Counted from the first letter of the stretch, positions 38,565-48,583 are shown. The stretch is DNA of 64,000 nucleotides from Bacteroidia bacterium (GCA_030430205.1 JAUIGE010000031.1:1-64000); one strand, 5' to 3'. Made by a program: numbers and translations. The notes: generated by a model not told the origin, from the sequence alone.

Positions 38565-38586
38565 AAGACTCCCGACAAAATCGATT

Positions 38587-39729
38587 ATGAAAGTACTTTT
38601 TGTGCAAAAAATAAAGGCTCTTTTTGGTTCGGAAAAGTATCTTTTGGAAACCATTCCCCAAATGGAGGCGCGTGGTATCACGAGTGAGTTACTGGTGGTT
38701 TACCAGGAAAAGGATTGGGAAGGTGTGAAACCTATTTTAGATAGGGTGAAGGAGAAAAACATCCGCGTGCATTATATAAATACCGATTCAGACCTGAGCT
38801 ATGGCCTGCTTCGTCAGATTGATCAGCATATCAAAAACGGGCAATATGACCTGATTCATACCAACCTGATACATGCAGATACCTGGTTGGCATTGATCAA
38901 AACCTTCTTCAACCGAAAACTAAAAATAGTTTCTACCAAGCATAATTATGAGGAAGCCTATATGGATAAACATGGGTTTGATCCATCGCAGCTGAGCTTT
39001 TTTCAGCGCTATTATTTCCTCTCCTATTGGGCTGAAAAGAAAATAAATTATTCAATTACTATATCTGATGGCCTAAATAAGTTATTCGTAAAAGGGAAAA
39101 TAAGCTCTCCTCAAAAAATCCGCACAATTCCCTATGGGTTTGATCTCCCTCACTTTGAAGAAGTTGCCGAGTCCCGCTGTCGCCTTGCTCCTCATCAATT
39201 GGTGATTGTAGGCCGACTATTAAGCCTAAAGGGCCATCGTTTTGTGATTAAAATTCTGCCCCAATTATTGGAATTATTCCCCGGGTTGAAACTGTTAATA
39301 ATTGGGATAGGGGAAGAGGAGGAAAGCCTTAGGGAACTTGTTTCGCAGATGAATTTGAAAGAGCAGGTCGTCTTCACCGGATACCAGACCAATGTGCTGG
39401 AATGGATGAACCAATCAGACCTTGTTCTGATCCCTTCCGTCTCAGAAGGATTTGGGATCGTGATCCTGGAAGCATTTAACAGCCGTACGGCTGTTGTGGC
39501 CTTTGATGTGCCCGCTCCCAATGAAATCATTGAACACCAAAAAACAGGAATCCTGATTCCTCCCTTTGATCTGGAGCAGCTCAAAGACCAAATCATCCAA
39601 CTCCTGGAGGATAAAGAAGGCCGTGAGCGCCTCGCAAAAAACGCTTACGACAAGCTGAAGTCTTACTATACCCTCGACAGGATGACAGATGAGATCATCG
39701 AAGTCTATGAGGAAGTATTGGCGAGTTGA
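38587..39729 (+). CDS. Glycosyltransferase family 4
   Basis: KALFGSEKYLLETIPQMEARGITSELLVVY; LVIVGRLLSLKGHRFVIKILPQLL; LIPSVSEGFGIVILEAFNSRTAVVAFDVPAPNEII. Confidence 0.92.
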   Translation: MKVLFVQKIKALFGSEKYLLETIPQMEARGITSELLVVYQEKDWEGVKPILDRVKEKNIRVHYINTDSDLSYGLLRQIDQHIKNGQYDLIHTNLIHADTWLALIKTFFNRKLKIVSTKHNYEEAYMDKHGFDPSQLSFFQRYYFLSYWAEKKINYSITISDGLNKLFVKGKISSPQKIRTIPYGFDLPHFEEVAESRCRLAPHQLVIVGRLLSLKGHRFVIKILPQLLELFPGLKLLIIGIGEEEESLRELVSQMNLKEQVVFTGYQTNVLEWMNQSDLVLIPSVSEGFGIVILEAFNSRTAVVAFDVPAPNEIIEHQKTGILIPPFDLEQLKDQIIQLLEDKEGRERLAKNAYDKLKSYYTLDRMTDEIIEVYEEVLAS

Positions 39730-39730
39730 T

Positions 39731-40504
39731 TTATTTTACCCCTTTTCTCAACCAGGTCCACACATATCCCCAGAAAGTAGGGTGAAACCATTGCCTGCTT
39801 TCTCCTTCATGAGAATGAGGCTTTAACTGTCCCGTTATATGGTCCTGTATTGCCTGTTTTAAAAGCGTTATACCCTCCATTTGCTGGAGGATGGGGTAGG
39901 TAACAAAGTTATCTTTGGAAGTGGGGAGGATGCGCTTTTGGTACAAAAGCTCGCCTGTGTCTACCCCGGCGTCCACCAGGTGGACCGTCACACCGCAGTT
40001 TGCGGGGTCATCCTGAGCCAATGCCCAATAGCCCCCATGGACCCCTCGGTAAAGAGGCGTGATGCCCGCATGTGTATTGATAAAAGGAACCGGAAAAGCC
40101 TGTAGCACTTTGCTGGAAATGATGCGGGTCGCATTGACGATGATCAGATCAGGCTCGATCCCGGCAAGGATTTCCCTTGTCTGCAAGGCATTTATTGAAG
40201 ATACTTCGATGAGTTTGTCTGCCGGGATAGGCGCTATGCTGAACTGGGCCTGGCGCATGAGGGCTTTTATCCTGCCGGATGCACGCATCCTCAGGTAGGG
40301 AACGATGCACAACTGGAAAAGTATTTGACCCAAAACCTGCACATATCCGAGCTTTTTGAGGCGGTATTGCAGGAATTTTTTCCGGCTGTAAGGCGCTTCC
40401 ACGATCACTTTTTCTATGGAAAAAGTCTGGGACAAGGCATGGTAGAGGATGCGTCCCGACTCATCCTGCCCCGCCAAAATTACGATTTTGGGATTAGCTG
40501 GCAT
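39731..40504 (-). CDS. Formyltransferase-fold protein (methionyl-tRNA/sugar N-formyltransferase-like)
   Basis: INTHAGITPLYRGVHGGYWALAQDDPANCGVTVHLVDAGVDTGELLYQKRI. Confidence 0.85.
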   Translation of the reverse strand: MPANPKIVILAGQDESGRILYHALSQTFSIEKVIVEAPYSRKKFLQYRLKKLGYVQVLGQILFQLCIVPYLRMRASGRIKALMRQAQFSIAPIPADKLIEVSSINALQTREILAGIEPDLIIVNATRIISSKVLQAFPVPFINTHAGITPLYRGVHGGYWALAQDDPANCGVTVHLVDAGVDTGELLYQKRILPTSKDNFVTYPILQQMEGITLLKQAIQDHITGQLKPHSHEGESRQWFHPTFWGYVWTWLRKGVK

Positions 40505-41483
40505 CTTGACTCAATTGTTCACTGATTTCTTCCATATTGAGGCTTTGGAAGCCATAAGTCTTTTGCAGATGTTGGAAGTGTTTCAAAATCTCTTCGAGTA
40601 TCGCCAGGTTTTGGGAAAGATGACTGCCAAAGTTATGAGGATGCCACCAAAGGTGATACAGCTTATGCTGCTGTGCAGCCTTTGTCATGCTTCTTTTTAT
40701 TCTGCGAATTTTGAGGCCTTCCAGGAAGGAAAGGCGGGCTGAATAAGGTCGCAAAAAGCGGCTGGAAGGAATATTATAGGGAAAACTTCCCGCAAGGGCT
40801 TCCATGGTGTAAAGGTGGTGACCAGTCACATTGAGGTAGCTGTCGAGGAGCCGAAAAGCTCTTTTGATCAGACGCTCCTCCTGGCGCGACTGGGCTTTGT
40901 ATACCCAGGAATTTTCATTCCCTCTGTAGGAGGTGATGCCTGCCTGCTGGCAGGCCTGGAGGTAGCTTTGGTTGTATTGATTGCGGGGAAAAACAATGCT
41001 TTTCAGGCTCAGGCCTTCTTTCTCAGCGATTTGCTGACTGGCTTGAACATCTGCCTGAAAGCTTTGCAGCCTTTGGCCTTTTTCCAGGCAGTAATAATGT
41101 GAAAAGGTATGTGTACCTATTTCCTGAAAAGGCGTTTGCCGGATCTGCCGGAGCAGCTTGTAGCCAAAATGAAGTGGGTCATCGGCATCGGATGTCCCGA
41201 TGGTATCAAAATGGCCAAGGTATGGAGAAAGGATAGTGTTTTCGTAAGCTGGAAGTGTTGTCGGTACAAAACTTTGCAGTTCAGTTTTGTCTTTTGCAAA
41301 GAGAAAACCGACCGTGGCAAAGGTGGTGTGAACCTCATATTTGCGAAAAAGCGCCAGCATGGCTGGTATCACCTCGCGCACAGCGCGGATATTTTCGCCA
41401 TAGGCTTCCCGACTCAAAAAGTCTCTGACGCCCCAGAAAAGCTCATAATCCAGTGAAATGACAAAGGTTCCCTTTTTGGTCAT
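40494..41483 (-). CDS. Polysaccharide deacetylase family protein
   Basis: FVISLDYELFWGVRD; ATVGFLFA; EIGTHTFSHYYCLEKGQ; FPRNQYNQSYLQACQQAGITSYRGNE. Confidence 0.88.
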   Translation of the reverse strand: MTKKGTFVISLDYELFWGVRDFLSREAYGENIRAVREVIPAMLALFRKYEVHTTFATVGFLFAKDKTELQSFVPTTLPAYENTILSPYLGHFDTIGTSDADDPLHFGYKLLRQIRQTPFQEIGTHTFSHYYCLEKGQRLQSFQADVQASQQIAEKEGLSLKSIVFPRNQYNQSYLQACQQAGITSYRGNENSWVYKAQSRQEERLIKRAFRLLDSYLNVTGHHLYTMEALAGSFPYNIPSSRFLRPYSARLSFLEGLKIRRIKRSMTKAAQQHKLYHLWWHPHNFGSHLSQNLAILEEILKHFQHLQKTYGFQSLNMEEISEQLSQDAS

Positions 41484-41510
41484 ATCTTGAAAATCTGCCC
41501 CAAGGTAAAA

Positions 41511-42500
41511 TTATATGTGCACTTCTTTGAGCATGGCCATGGTCTCAACTACGGCCTGCCGAAATGGCGTAATCTTATAACCCAGCTCTTCCTGAGCCTT
41601 GCGGGAAGATACTTCCCAATTATAATCATACCGCTTGACCCAATCGGGGGTGATCAGGGGCGGACGCCCGAATGTATCAGCAATAAATTGCTGAAATCGG
41701 GCAAAGGTTAAAAGCACCCCCATAGGCATGGGGAGGAGAGAATGCTCCTTGCCTTTAATATCACTCAGCACGGAAAACAATTTGTTCCAGCTCAGGTCTT
41801 CACCTCCGAGCAGGTAGAATTCTCCGGAACGGCCTTTTTCCATGGCAGCGATGTGTCCCTGTACCAGATCGGGCAGATAGGCATAATTGCCTTTGCTGGT
41901 GCCGTCTCCGGGACGGAAGTACCATTTGCCGGACATATATTGGAAAATGATTTTGGTAGCAGCATTGCTCATATCCAGTGGACCCGGTCCAAAAACCCGT
42001 GAAGGTGCCACAATCACGACTTCCAGCCCTTTATCCAAATAGGAAAAAGCTATTCTTTTGGCTTCAGCCTTGGTCTTTTCATATTCGTTGAAAAAAGGAA
42101 CTTTCCGTGGGGTTTCTTCATTCACTGGTCCATTGAAGGCTGGGCCGATGATACCGGCGGTAGATGTCTTTACGACCCGTTTTACGCCCGCTTTCAAAGC
42201 GGCATCCATGACATTGCGGGTGCCCTGCACATTTACCTCATGAAACGCATTGGCGGGGGCCCAGACCCCGATGAGGGCAGCAAGGTGGAAAACATGGGTA
42301 CAGCCCTGCATGCCTTCAGCAAGTAGTTCCCTATCCGAAAGATCGCCTTCAAGCAATTGCAGGTTTTCGTGTATTAGACCAAGCTTTTCTGCTTTTTCAG
42401 GATTGCGCACCAATGCCGTGACCTGAGCTCCTTTGTCTAGTAGGTGATGGGTAAGTGCCTGACCCAAAAGACCCGTTGCACCTGTGATGAATATGTTCAT
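41511..42500 (-). CDS. NAD-dependent epimerase/dehydratase (dihydroflavonol-reductase-like)
   Basis: MNIFITGATGLLGQALTHHLLDKGAQVTALVRNPEKAEKL; YEKTKAEAKRIAFSYLDKGLEVVIVAPSRVFGPG. Confidence 0.9.
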   Translation of the reverse strand: MNIFITGATGLLGQALTHHLLDKGAQVTALVRNPEKAEKLGLIHENLQLLEGDLSDRELLAEGMQGCTHVFHLAALIGVWAPANAFHEVNVQGTRNVMDAALKAGVKRVVKTSTAGIIGPAFNGPVNEETPRKVPFFNEYEKTKAEAKRIAFSYLDKGLEVVIVAPSRVFGPGPLDMSNAATKIIFQYMSGKWYFRPGDGTSKGNYAYLPDLVQGHIAAMEKGRSGEFYLLGGEDLSWNKLFSVLSDIKGKEHSLLPMPMGVLLTFARFQQFIADTFGRPPLITPDWVKRYDYNWEVSSRKAQEELGYKITPFRQAVVETMAMLKEVHI

Positions 42501-42544
42501 AATAAGGTATCGTTCTACTTTTTGACTAACAACCGTTCAAACGA

Positions 42545-43261
42545 TTATTTTATCATCATGTTCGGATGAGCCCTTAAAGAAAAGAAACTGTTGCTTAAAG
42601 CGATGATTATGTGGGTTGAAAAGGCAATCCATATAGTTCCGCTGTGTAAACTCAGCAAGCAGAAGAAAATTCCCAGGGGAATTGCACCCAGCGTTTCGCC
42701 CACATTTTTGGGAATATGAGCAAAAGCATAAAGCGCTGCATTGACAGCGATAGCAGGCCAGACACCGAGTAGCGGCACCAGACCGAAAAGCAGGATTCCC
42801 CGAAACATCAGCTCATAGCCAAATAAATAGGCGATCCAGCTGATGGCATTTTGAAAAACCAGTTTTTTGCTCCAGACAGCCTCCCTTATCATGGGATATA
42901 ATGCCAGGTTTTTGGGGCTGCTGGTTCTGAAAAAATTCAGAGGGATGATGATCGCTCCCAATCCTGCGATCCAAAGCAGGGAGGTATCCAGCTTTTCGAC
43001 ACCTATGCCATAGGCCAGAGGGCTTTTTCCCAAAAACAGCCATAAGATGATTGCTGGGAGCAGACCGATGGTCAACATGCCAATATATCGCTGGAAAAAA
43101 ACCTGTTGAGTAGGGCCTTTTTCAGGTCCATACTTTTTTAGGAAGCGTTTCTCAAGGCCAGGGTCATGAGATAAAAAATGATAGGCTGTAAAACCCAGGG
43201 TACATAGCAACAAGATCAGCATTCCCTCCAATGCTTCTGGTTGCCATTCAGGAATTGTCAT
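42545..43261 (-). CDS. CPBP family intramembrane metalloprotease-like protein
   Basis: FGYELMFRGILLFGLVPLLG; AFAHIPKNVGETLGAIPLGIFFC; multiple TM helices. Confidence 0.75.
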   Translation of the reverse strand: MTIPEWQPEALEGMLILLLCTLGFTAYHFLSHDPGLEKRFLKKYGPEKGPTQQVFFQRYIGMLTIGLLPAIILWLFLGKSPLAYGIGVEKLDTSLLWIAGLGAIIIPLNFFRTSSPKNLALYPMIREAVWSKKLVFQNAISWIAYLFGYELMFRGILLFGLVPLLGVWPAIAVNAALYAFAHIPKNVGETLGAIPLGIFFCLLSLHSGTIWIAFSTHIIIALSNSFFSLRAHPNMMIK

Positions 43262-43275
43262 ACACAAAAAGTGAG

Positions 43276-43650
43276 TTAATAATCATCATCATCGTCCTCT
43301 TCTTCCTCATTGTCATAGGAAAACTCATTGTCTTCATTGGAATTGAGGGACAAATAATCGATTTCTGAATATTTATCCTGGTATTCCTCCTTGATCTTGT
43401 CTTTCAATTCGCCATCCTCATCATAATCAGGATCATCTTCGATGATCTGTTGGGCAGTGGCTTTATTCATTCGAACCAGATAATAAACATCATCCGTCTC
43501 AAAGGGAAGACCGTAGCGGGTCTCGTTTTCCTTATTTTTAAAGGAAATCAAGTGTTGACTGAATCCCGAAGGATAGACCAGTTTGATTTGTTCCTGAACA
43601 CTATCAGGAAGTTTGTCATAGTCTTTTACGATTTTAGGTTTGCTACTCAC
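43276..43650 (-). CDS. Small acidic hypothetical protein (C-terminus NEEEEDDDDDY)
   Basis: ORF with strong acidic bias. Confidence 0.7.
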   Translation of the reverse strand: MSSKPKIVKDYDKLPDSVQEQIKLVYPSGFSQHLISFKNKENETRYGLPFETDDVYYLVRMNKATAQQIIEDDPDYDEDGELKDKIKEEYQDKYSEIDYLSLNSNEDNEFSYDNEEEEDDDDDY

Positions 43651-43756
43651 AGTTTCAGGTTTTTATTTGGTAGCCAAGTAAATTAATGCATCCTTATGTT
43701 TCAAGCCCCATGATGAATTATTTTAGAATTCATTTTTTAAATCCCCCTTCTGCCTG

Positions 43757-45646
43757 TCATCTCAGGCCCTCCAAATAGCCTGCGGGCATCTGATATCCCA
43801 ACTGTTGCGCCTGCTGCGCATCCTTCAGGGCAGCGGCCCGCTGCCCGATGGCTCCCTGAGCAACCGAACGGTTGTAATAATAAAAGCCATTGCGCGGATC
43901 GCGGCGGATCGCCTCGCCAAAGGCTTTGACTGCTTCGGCATAGTTGCCGGAGTTTTGGTAGCAGACTCCCAGGCCATTGTGGCCGTAGGGATCGTTGGGG
44001 CTGAGTTGGTTGTATTTCTGGTAGTCAGGGATCGCCTGCTGCAATTGCCCCTTATTCACATAGCTGTTTGCCCGATACTTCATGGCAGTGGCATAATTGG
44101 GATTGAGGGTCAGGGCTTTGTTAAAAAGCTCAAGGGCGCGATCAAATTCCTTTTTTTCATAATACATCAGGCCCAGGTTGCTGTGCGCTTCTGCATAATT
44201 GGGGTCTACCTGTATCGCAACTTCCCAATCTGCGATGGCTTTGTCCTTGTCTCCATTGACAAAATGAAATTTTCCCCGGTTGAGATAGGAAGTGGGCACC
44301 AGGCGCGGGTATTTTTCAATCACATCTGTCCAGATGCTGCCACTGTCCTGCCAGTCATCACTGCGCTGGAAGGTGCCGTAGGCAGAGGCCAGGATAGCAA
44401 GAATCATGGCTGCGGAAGCCAGCATAGCCCAGGGCTTGATCTGCTTTCGGATTACATAACTCAAACCCATTCCCAGACCAAAAAACAGCCCTATATAGGG
44501 CACATAGGTATATCTGTCCGCCATCACGGCACCGCCAACCTGCAAAAACTGCAACACCAGGATCAGGTTGATCAGGAAAAATAAAGCCACAAACACAGCC
44601 AGACGGTTTCCTTTCTTCAACCAAAGCCAGCCTGCAAGGCCCAAAAGCGCCAGGATCAATACCGGGCCGGCATAATAAAGCGGGGGCACAGGCTGCTGCA
44701 AATAAGGATAAGGATAAAAGGCAGAAAGCTTCACTGGTGCAAACATTTTTACCAGATACATGCTCAACCCATAAAAAGAGGACAAAACTTTTTGCCCCAA
44801 AGTCGTGACCTCAGGATCGATGATCGCAGTTACAGACTGTGCCTGAAGGGTGATGATGCCCACAAGAAGCGAAATGCCGAAAAATGGAATGCTTTCCAGC
44901 AAGGTTTTCTTTTCCAGTTTGCCCTTTTCATAATATTCCAGCAACAGCAAAACCAGCGGAAAAACCACAGCAGCAGGTTTGCTAAAAACCGAAAGCACAA
45001 ATAAGCCCAGCGTAATCACGTACCATTTGCGCTGCTGACTATCCAGGTATTTTAAATAAGTGATCAGCCCTCCCAGAAAAAAAGCTGTATACAGCACGTC
45101 TTTTCGTTCCGAAACCCAGGCCACCGACTCCACATGCATCGGATGTAAGGCAAAAAGCGCCGCTGTAATCAGTCCCACTTCCACGCGCCTGCGACTCAGG
45201 CGAAAAGCAAAAAAGAACACCAAAAGCGTATTGATGATGTGAATCAGCACATTGGTGAAGAGGTAATGAGAAGGGTTCAATTTGCCGGTGGCATAGTTCA
45301 GCATCAGGCTCCACATGGTCACAGGCTGGATATTGGATACATAGGGAGTGGTCATCACCTTGGTGAAATTGCCATTTCCAAAACCCTGAATATCAGGGTT
45401 TTCATATACATATCTGTCATCATCCCAATTGATAAACTCATTATCCAGCACAGGATAAAATGACAAAAAGGTCAGGATTATCAATCCTCCGAGTATCCAA
45501 AGACGATTTTTGTAAAGCGAATCCAGCAAGTTTGTAGAAGGCAAAGTTGAGTGAACCTCAGCTTGTGAAGCTGTTTTTTTGAGCGCTTTTTCCTTCTTTT
45601 TAGACGGTGCTCTGCGTTTGCGGGGAGGTGGAGTTCTTTTTGCCAT
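43757..45646 (-). CDS. Membrane O-glycosyltransferase-like protein with C-terminal TPR repeats (TMTC/PMT-like)
   Basis: N-terminal polytopic region with NWDDDRYVYENPDIQ; C-terminal TPRs AEAHSNLGLMYYEKKEFDRALELFNKALTLNPNYATAMKYRAN. Confidence 0.85.
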   Translation of the reverse strand: MAKRTPPPRKRRAPSKKKEKALKKTASQAEVHSTLPSTNLLDSLYKNRLWILGGLIILTFLSFYPVLDNEFINWDDDRYVYENPDIQGFGNGNFTKVMTTPYVSNIQPVTMWSLMLNYATGKLNPSHYLFTNVLIHIINTLLVFFFAFRLSRRRVEVGLITAALFALHPMHVESVAWVSERKDVLYTAFFLGGLITYLKYLDSQQRKWYVITLGLFVLSVFSKPAAVVFPLVLLLLEYYEKGKLEKKTLLESIPFFGISLLVGIITLQAQSVTAIIDPEVTTLGQKVLSSFYGLSMYLVKMFAPVKLSAFYPYPYLQQPVPPLYYAGPVLILALLGLAGWLWLKKGNRLAVFVALFFLINLILVLQFLQVGGAVMADRYTYVPYIGLFFGLGMGLSYVIRKQIKPWAMLASAAMILAILASAYGTFQRSDDWQDSGSIWTDVIEKYPRLVPTSYLNRGKFHFVNGDKDKAIADWEVAIQVDPNYAEAHSNLGLMYYEKKEFDRALELFNKALTLNPNYATAMKYRANSYVNKGQLQQAIPDYQKYNQLSPNDPYGHNGLGVCYQNSGNYAEAVKAFGEAIRRDPRNGFYYYNRSVAQGAIGQRAAALKDAQQAQQLGYQMPAGYLEGLR

Positions 45647-45710
45647 GTGCGAAAATAGATAAGCTGCGCAAAAGTTCCGAAAAATTTAAAAATGTCCTTA
45701 CTTGCAGGCC

Positions 45711-47552
45711 ATGAAAATTTTGGGAATATCCGCTTTTTACCACGACTCCGCTGCTGCCATCCTAATGGATGGGCAGATCATCGCAGCTGCGCAGGAAGAG
45801 CGTTTTTCCCGAAAAAAACACGACGAAGGCTTCCCTGTGAAAGCCATCCGATATTGCCTGCAGGAAGCAGGCTGCACCCTCGATCAGCTCGATGCGATCG
45901 CATTCTACGACAAACCCTTTCTCAAATTCGAGCGCCTGCTCGAAACCTATTACGGCTTTTCGCCGCGAGGTCTGCAATCCTTCGTGACGGCCATGCCCGT
46001 CTGGATCAAGGAAAAAATATTTTTCAAAAAGCTGATTTACAAGGCTTTAGAAGAAGTAGAAGCCTATGATAAAAAGAAAGTGAAACTGCTTTTTCCCGAG
46101 CATCATCTTTCCCACGCTGCCAGCGCTTTTTACCCTTCTCCTTTTGAAGAAGCCGCCATTCTCACCATCGATGGAGTAGGGGAGTGGGCCACGGCCACCA
46201 TTGCCCGGGGCAAAGGCAAGGATATTCAAATCCTGCGGGAACTGCATTTTCCACATTCCGTCGGCTTGCTGTATTCCGCTTTCACCTATTTTCTGGGTTT
46301 TCGGGTAAATAATGGCGAATACAAACTCATGGGACTCGCGCCTTATGGCAATCCTCATGCGGAAGAGACGAATCGCTTTATTCAGCTGATAAAGAGCGAG
46401 TTAATAGAATTGAAGGAAGATGGTTCCCTTTGGTTGAATCAAAAATATTTTCGCTATGCGACCGGGCTGCGCATGATTTATGATAAGCCCTGGCAAAAAT
46501 TGTTTGGGCTAAAAAGGCGTGAAGAAGAAGCGGAGCTAAGCCAAACGCATTGCAACCTGGCTTTTGCCATTCAACAGGTGACGGAAGAGATCGTCATGAA
46601 AATGGCTGAAGAAACGCTCAAATTGACCCAGGCAGAAAACCTCTGCCTGGCAGGGGGCGTCGCCCTCAATTGTGTGGCAAATGGCAAATTGCAGCGCAAG
46701 GGCCTGTTTAAAGATATCTTCATCCAGCCTGCGGCTGGAGATGCGGGCGGCGCGCTGGGCGCGGCCCTGGCGACCCATCACATTTATCACGGTCACGACC
46801 GTGTGTTGAGTGAATATGCTGATGGCATGGGAGGCTCGTTTTTAGGGCCGTCTTTTTCGGAAAAAGAAATCGTGCAGGCCCTCCGCAGGCAGGCAGATGC
46901 CTGCCAATACCACAAAATCAACGATTTTGGAGAGTTATGTGCCCAGGTGGCGGAGAAGCTTGCCGATGGCAAGATCGTCGGTTGGTTTCAGGGCCGGATG
47001 GAATACGGCCCGCGAGCGCTGGGACATCGCAGCATACTGGGCGATCCGCGCCAGTCTGAGATGCAAAAGCGTCTCAACCTCAAGATCAAGTACCGCGAAA
47101 GTTTTCGCCCTTTTGCGCCAGCTGTGCTGGCGGAGGATGCCCAGCTGTATTTTGATCAAAAAACACCTTCTCCCTATATGTTGCTTGTCGCGCCTCTCAA
47201 AGAGGATTTACAGGCAAAATTGCCGGAAGGCTATTACGAGCTTCCGCTTCTGGAGCGTTTGTACATCAGGCGCTCGGACTACCCTGCGATCACGCATCTG
47301 GACTTCTCTGCACGCGTGCAGACAGTAGATGCCCAAAGCAATGCTGCTTTCCATCAGCTCCTCAGTGCCTTCAAGGCACACACAGGCCATGGCATGCTGG
47401 TCAACACCAGCTTCAATGTGCGGGGAGAGCCCATTGTCTGCGATCCCAAGGATGCAATACAATGTTTTTTAAACACGGAAATGGACTATCTTGTGGTGGA
47501 AAGCTATTTGGTTGGGAAGCGAGAGGCGAGAGGCGGGACAAGAGACAATTGA
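45711..47552 (+). CDS. Carbamoyltransferase (NodU/CmcH family)
   Basis: MKILGISAFYHDSAAAILMDGQIIAAAQEERFSRKKHDEGFP; HHLSHAASAFYPSPFEEAAILTIDGVGEWATA; CLAGGVALNCVANGKL; GRMEYGPRALGHRSILGDPR; NTSFNVRGEPIVCDPKDA. Confidence 0.95.
   Translation: MKILGISAFYHDSAAAILMDGQIIAAAQEERFSRKKHDEGFPVKAIRYCLQEAGCTLDQLDAIAFYDKPFLKFERLLETYYGFSPRGLQSFVTAMPVWIKEKIFFKKLIYKALEEVEAYDKKKVKLLFPEHHLSHAASAFYPSPFEEAAILTIDGVGEWATATIARGKGKDIQILRELHFPHSVGLLYSAFTYFLGFRVNNGEYKLMGLAPYGNPHAEETNRFIQLIKSELIELKEDGSLWLNQKYFRYATGLRMIYDKPWQKLFGLKRREEEAELSQTHCNLAFAIQQVTEEIVMKMAEETLKLTQAENLCLAGGVALNCVANGKLQRKGLFKDIFIQPAAGDAGGALGAALATHHIYHGHDRVLSEYADGMGGSFLGPSFSEKEIVQALRRQADACQYHKINDFGELCAQVAEKLADGKIVGWFQGRMEYGPRALGHRSILGDPRQSEMQKRLNLKIKYRESFRPFAPAVLAEDAQLYFDQKTPSPYMLLVAPLKEDLQAKLPEGYYELPLLERLYIRRSDYPAITHLDFSARVQTVDAQSNAAFHQLLSAFKAHTGHGMLVNTSFNVRGEPIVCDPKDAIQCFLNTEMDYLVVESYLVGKREARGGTRDN
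47514..47548 (+). repeat. Heptamer array R4: GGGAAGC GAGAGGC GAGAGGC GGGACAA GAGACAA at the 3' end of the carbamoyltransferase
   Basis: 7-bp register; encodes GKREARGGTRDN*. Confidence 0.88.
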
Positions 47553-47589
47553 ATTATGACTAGAAAGAAACGAAAAACCAAAAACGAAA

Positions 47590-47739
47590 ATGGATTTCTT
47601 AAAAGACTTATGGTTGTTCATGAAAGAGCGCAAGAAATACTGGCTTGCGCCTGTGATCATTGTTGTGCTGCTGATCGGCGCTTTGCTGATTTTCAGTGAA
47701 GGCAGTGCTGTTGCACCTTTTATTTATTCTTTGTTTTGA
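47590..47739 (+). CDS. DUF5989-like small membrane protein (49 aa), absent from the supplied ORF track
   Basis: MDFLKDLWLFMKERKKYWLAPVIIVVLLIGALLIFSEGSAVAPFIYSLF*; located between carbamoyltransferase and SxtJ-like gene. Confidence 0.85.
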   Translation: MDFLKDLWLFMKERKKYWLAPVIIVVLLIGALLIFSEGSAVAPFIYSLF

Positions 47740-48131
47740 TGGGGGGAGAGAATCGGGAAGCGAGAGGCGAGAGGCGAGAGGGGAGGAGTTTCCAGGAGAC
47801 GCATTTGCTGTTTGCAGTTGTGGCGATAGGAGCCTGGTGGGTATTTCGCCTGGACTGGATTCTGCTGATTGGCCTTGGTTTGGGCCTTATCGGCTTGTTT
47901 GTCAAGCCTGTAGCAAAGCGGATTGATTGGGCCTGGCGGAAGTTTTCCGAGGGCCTGGGTTGGGTGATGAGCAAAGTCGTTATGGCTTTGATTTTCCTTT
48001 TGGTATTGGTACCGGTTGCTACGCTGGCGCGCATGAGCCGAAAGGATCCTCTTATGCTGAAAAAGGCAGAAAGCTATTGGCATAAGCGGGAAAAATGGTT
48101 TCAAAAAGAAGATTTAGAAAAAATGTGGTGA
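47739..48131 (+). CDS. SxtJ-like membrane protein with a repeat-derived N-terminus; ATG overlaps the preceding stop
   Basis: LLFAVVAIGAWWVFRLDWILLIGLGLGLIGLFVKPVAKRIDWAWRKFSEGLGWVMSKVVMALIFLLVLVPVATLAR. Confidence 0.82.
   Translation: MGGENREARGERREGRSFQETHLLFAVVAIGAWWVFRLDWILLIGLGLGLIGLFVKPVAKRIDWAWRKFSEGLGWVMSKVVMALIFLLVLVPVATLARMSRKDPLMLKKAESYWHKREKWFQKEDLEKMW
47742..47788 (+). repeat. Heptamer array R5: GAGAATC GGGAAGC GAGAGGC GAGAGGC GAGAGGG at the 5' end of the SxtJ-like gene
   Basis: 7-bp register; encodes GGENREARGERREGR. Confidence 0.92.
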
Positions 48132-48151
48132 TTTAACACCCGCTAACTTTT

Positions 48152-48571
48152 ATGGAAAATACGACCTTCTCAGCTATCCCCGAAGCCAGGCTTATGCGCG
48201 TCGCGGAGGAGATATTGGCTACTTGTGAAAATGATCGAATTTTTGCATTTTATGGTGATTTAGGGGCCGGCAAAACGGCATTGATCAAAAGAATGTGTAG
48301 TTTGCTGGGAGTAGAAGAGGCTGTAAGCAGCCCTACCTTTAACCTGGTAAATGTCTATGATGGAGCGGGTGAGGACATCTATCATTTTGATTTTTACCGA
48401 ATAAAAGATGAAAAAGAGGCACTGGGGATAGGAGCAGAAGAGTACTTTGACTCTGGGGCCTATTGTTTTATTGAATGGCCTGAAAGAATTCCGGAATTGT
48501 TGCCGGAGGATGCTGTGAGGATTCAAATTGAAATTGTAGATTCGTCTTGCAGAGATATTATTTTAAGCTAA
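48152..48571 (+). CDS. tsaE: tRNA threonylcarbamoyladenosine biosynthesis ATPase TsaE
   Basis: FAFYGDLGAGKTALIKRMCSLLGVEEAVSSPTFNLVNVYDGAGEDIYHFDFYRI. Confidence 0.94.
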   Translation: MENTTFSAIPEARLMRVAEEILATCENDRIFAFYGDLGAGKTALIKRMCSLLGVEEAVSSPTFNLVNVYDGAGEDIYHFDFYRIKDEKEALGIGAEEYFDSGAYCFIEWPERIPELLPEDAVRIQIEIVDSSCRDIILS

Positions 48572-48583
48572 GCCACTGGTCCC

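Noticed and set aside
43276-43650. Trinucleotide-repeat expansion in the acidic C-terminal tail
   Set aside because: Short mixed GAT/GAC/GAA codons; ordinary acidic tail.
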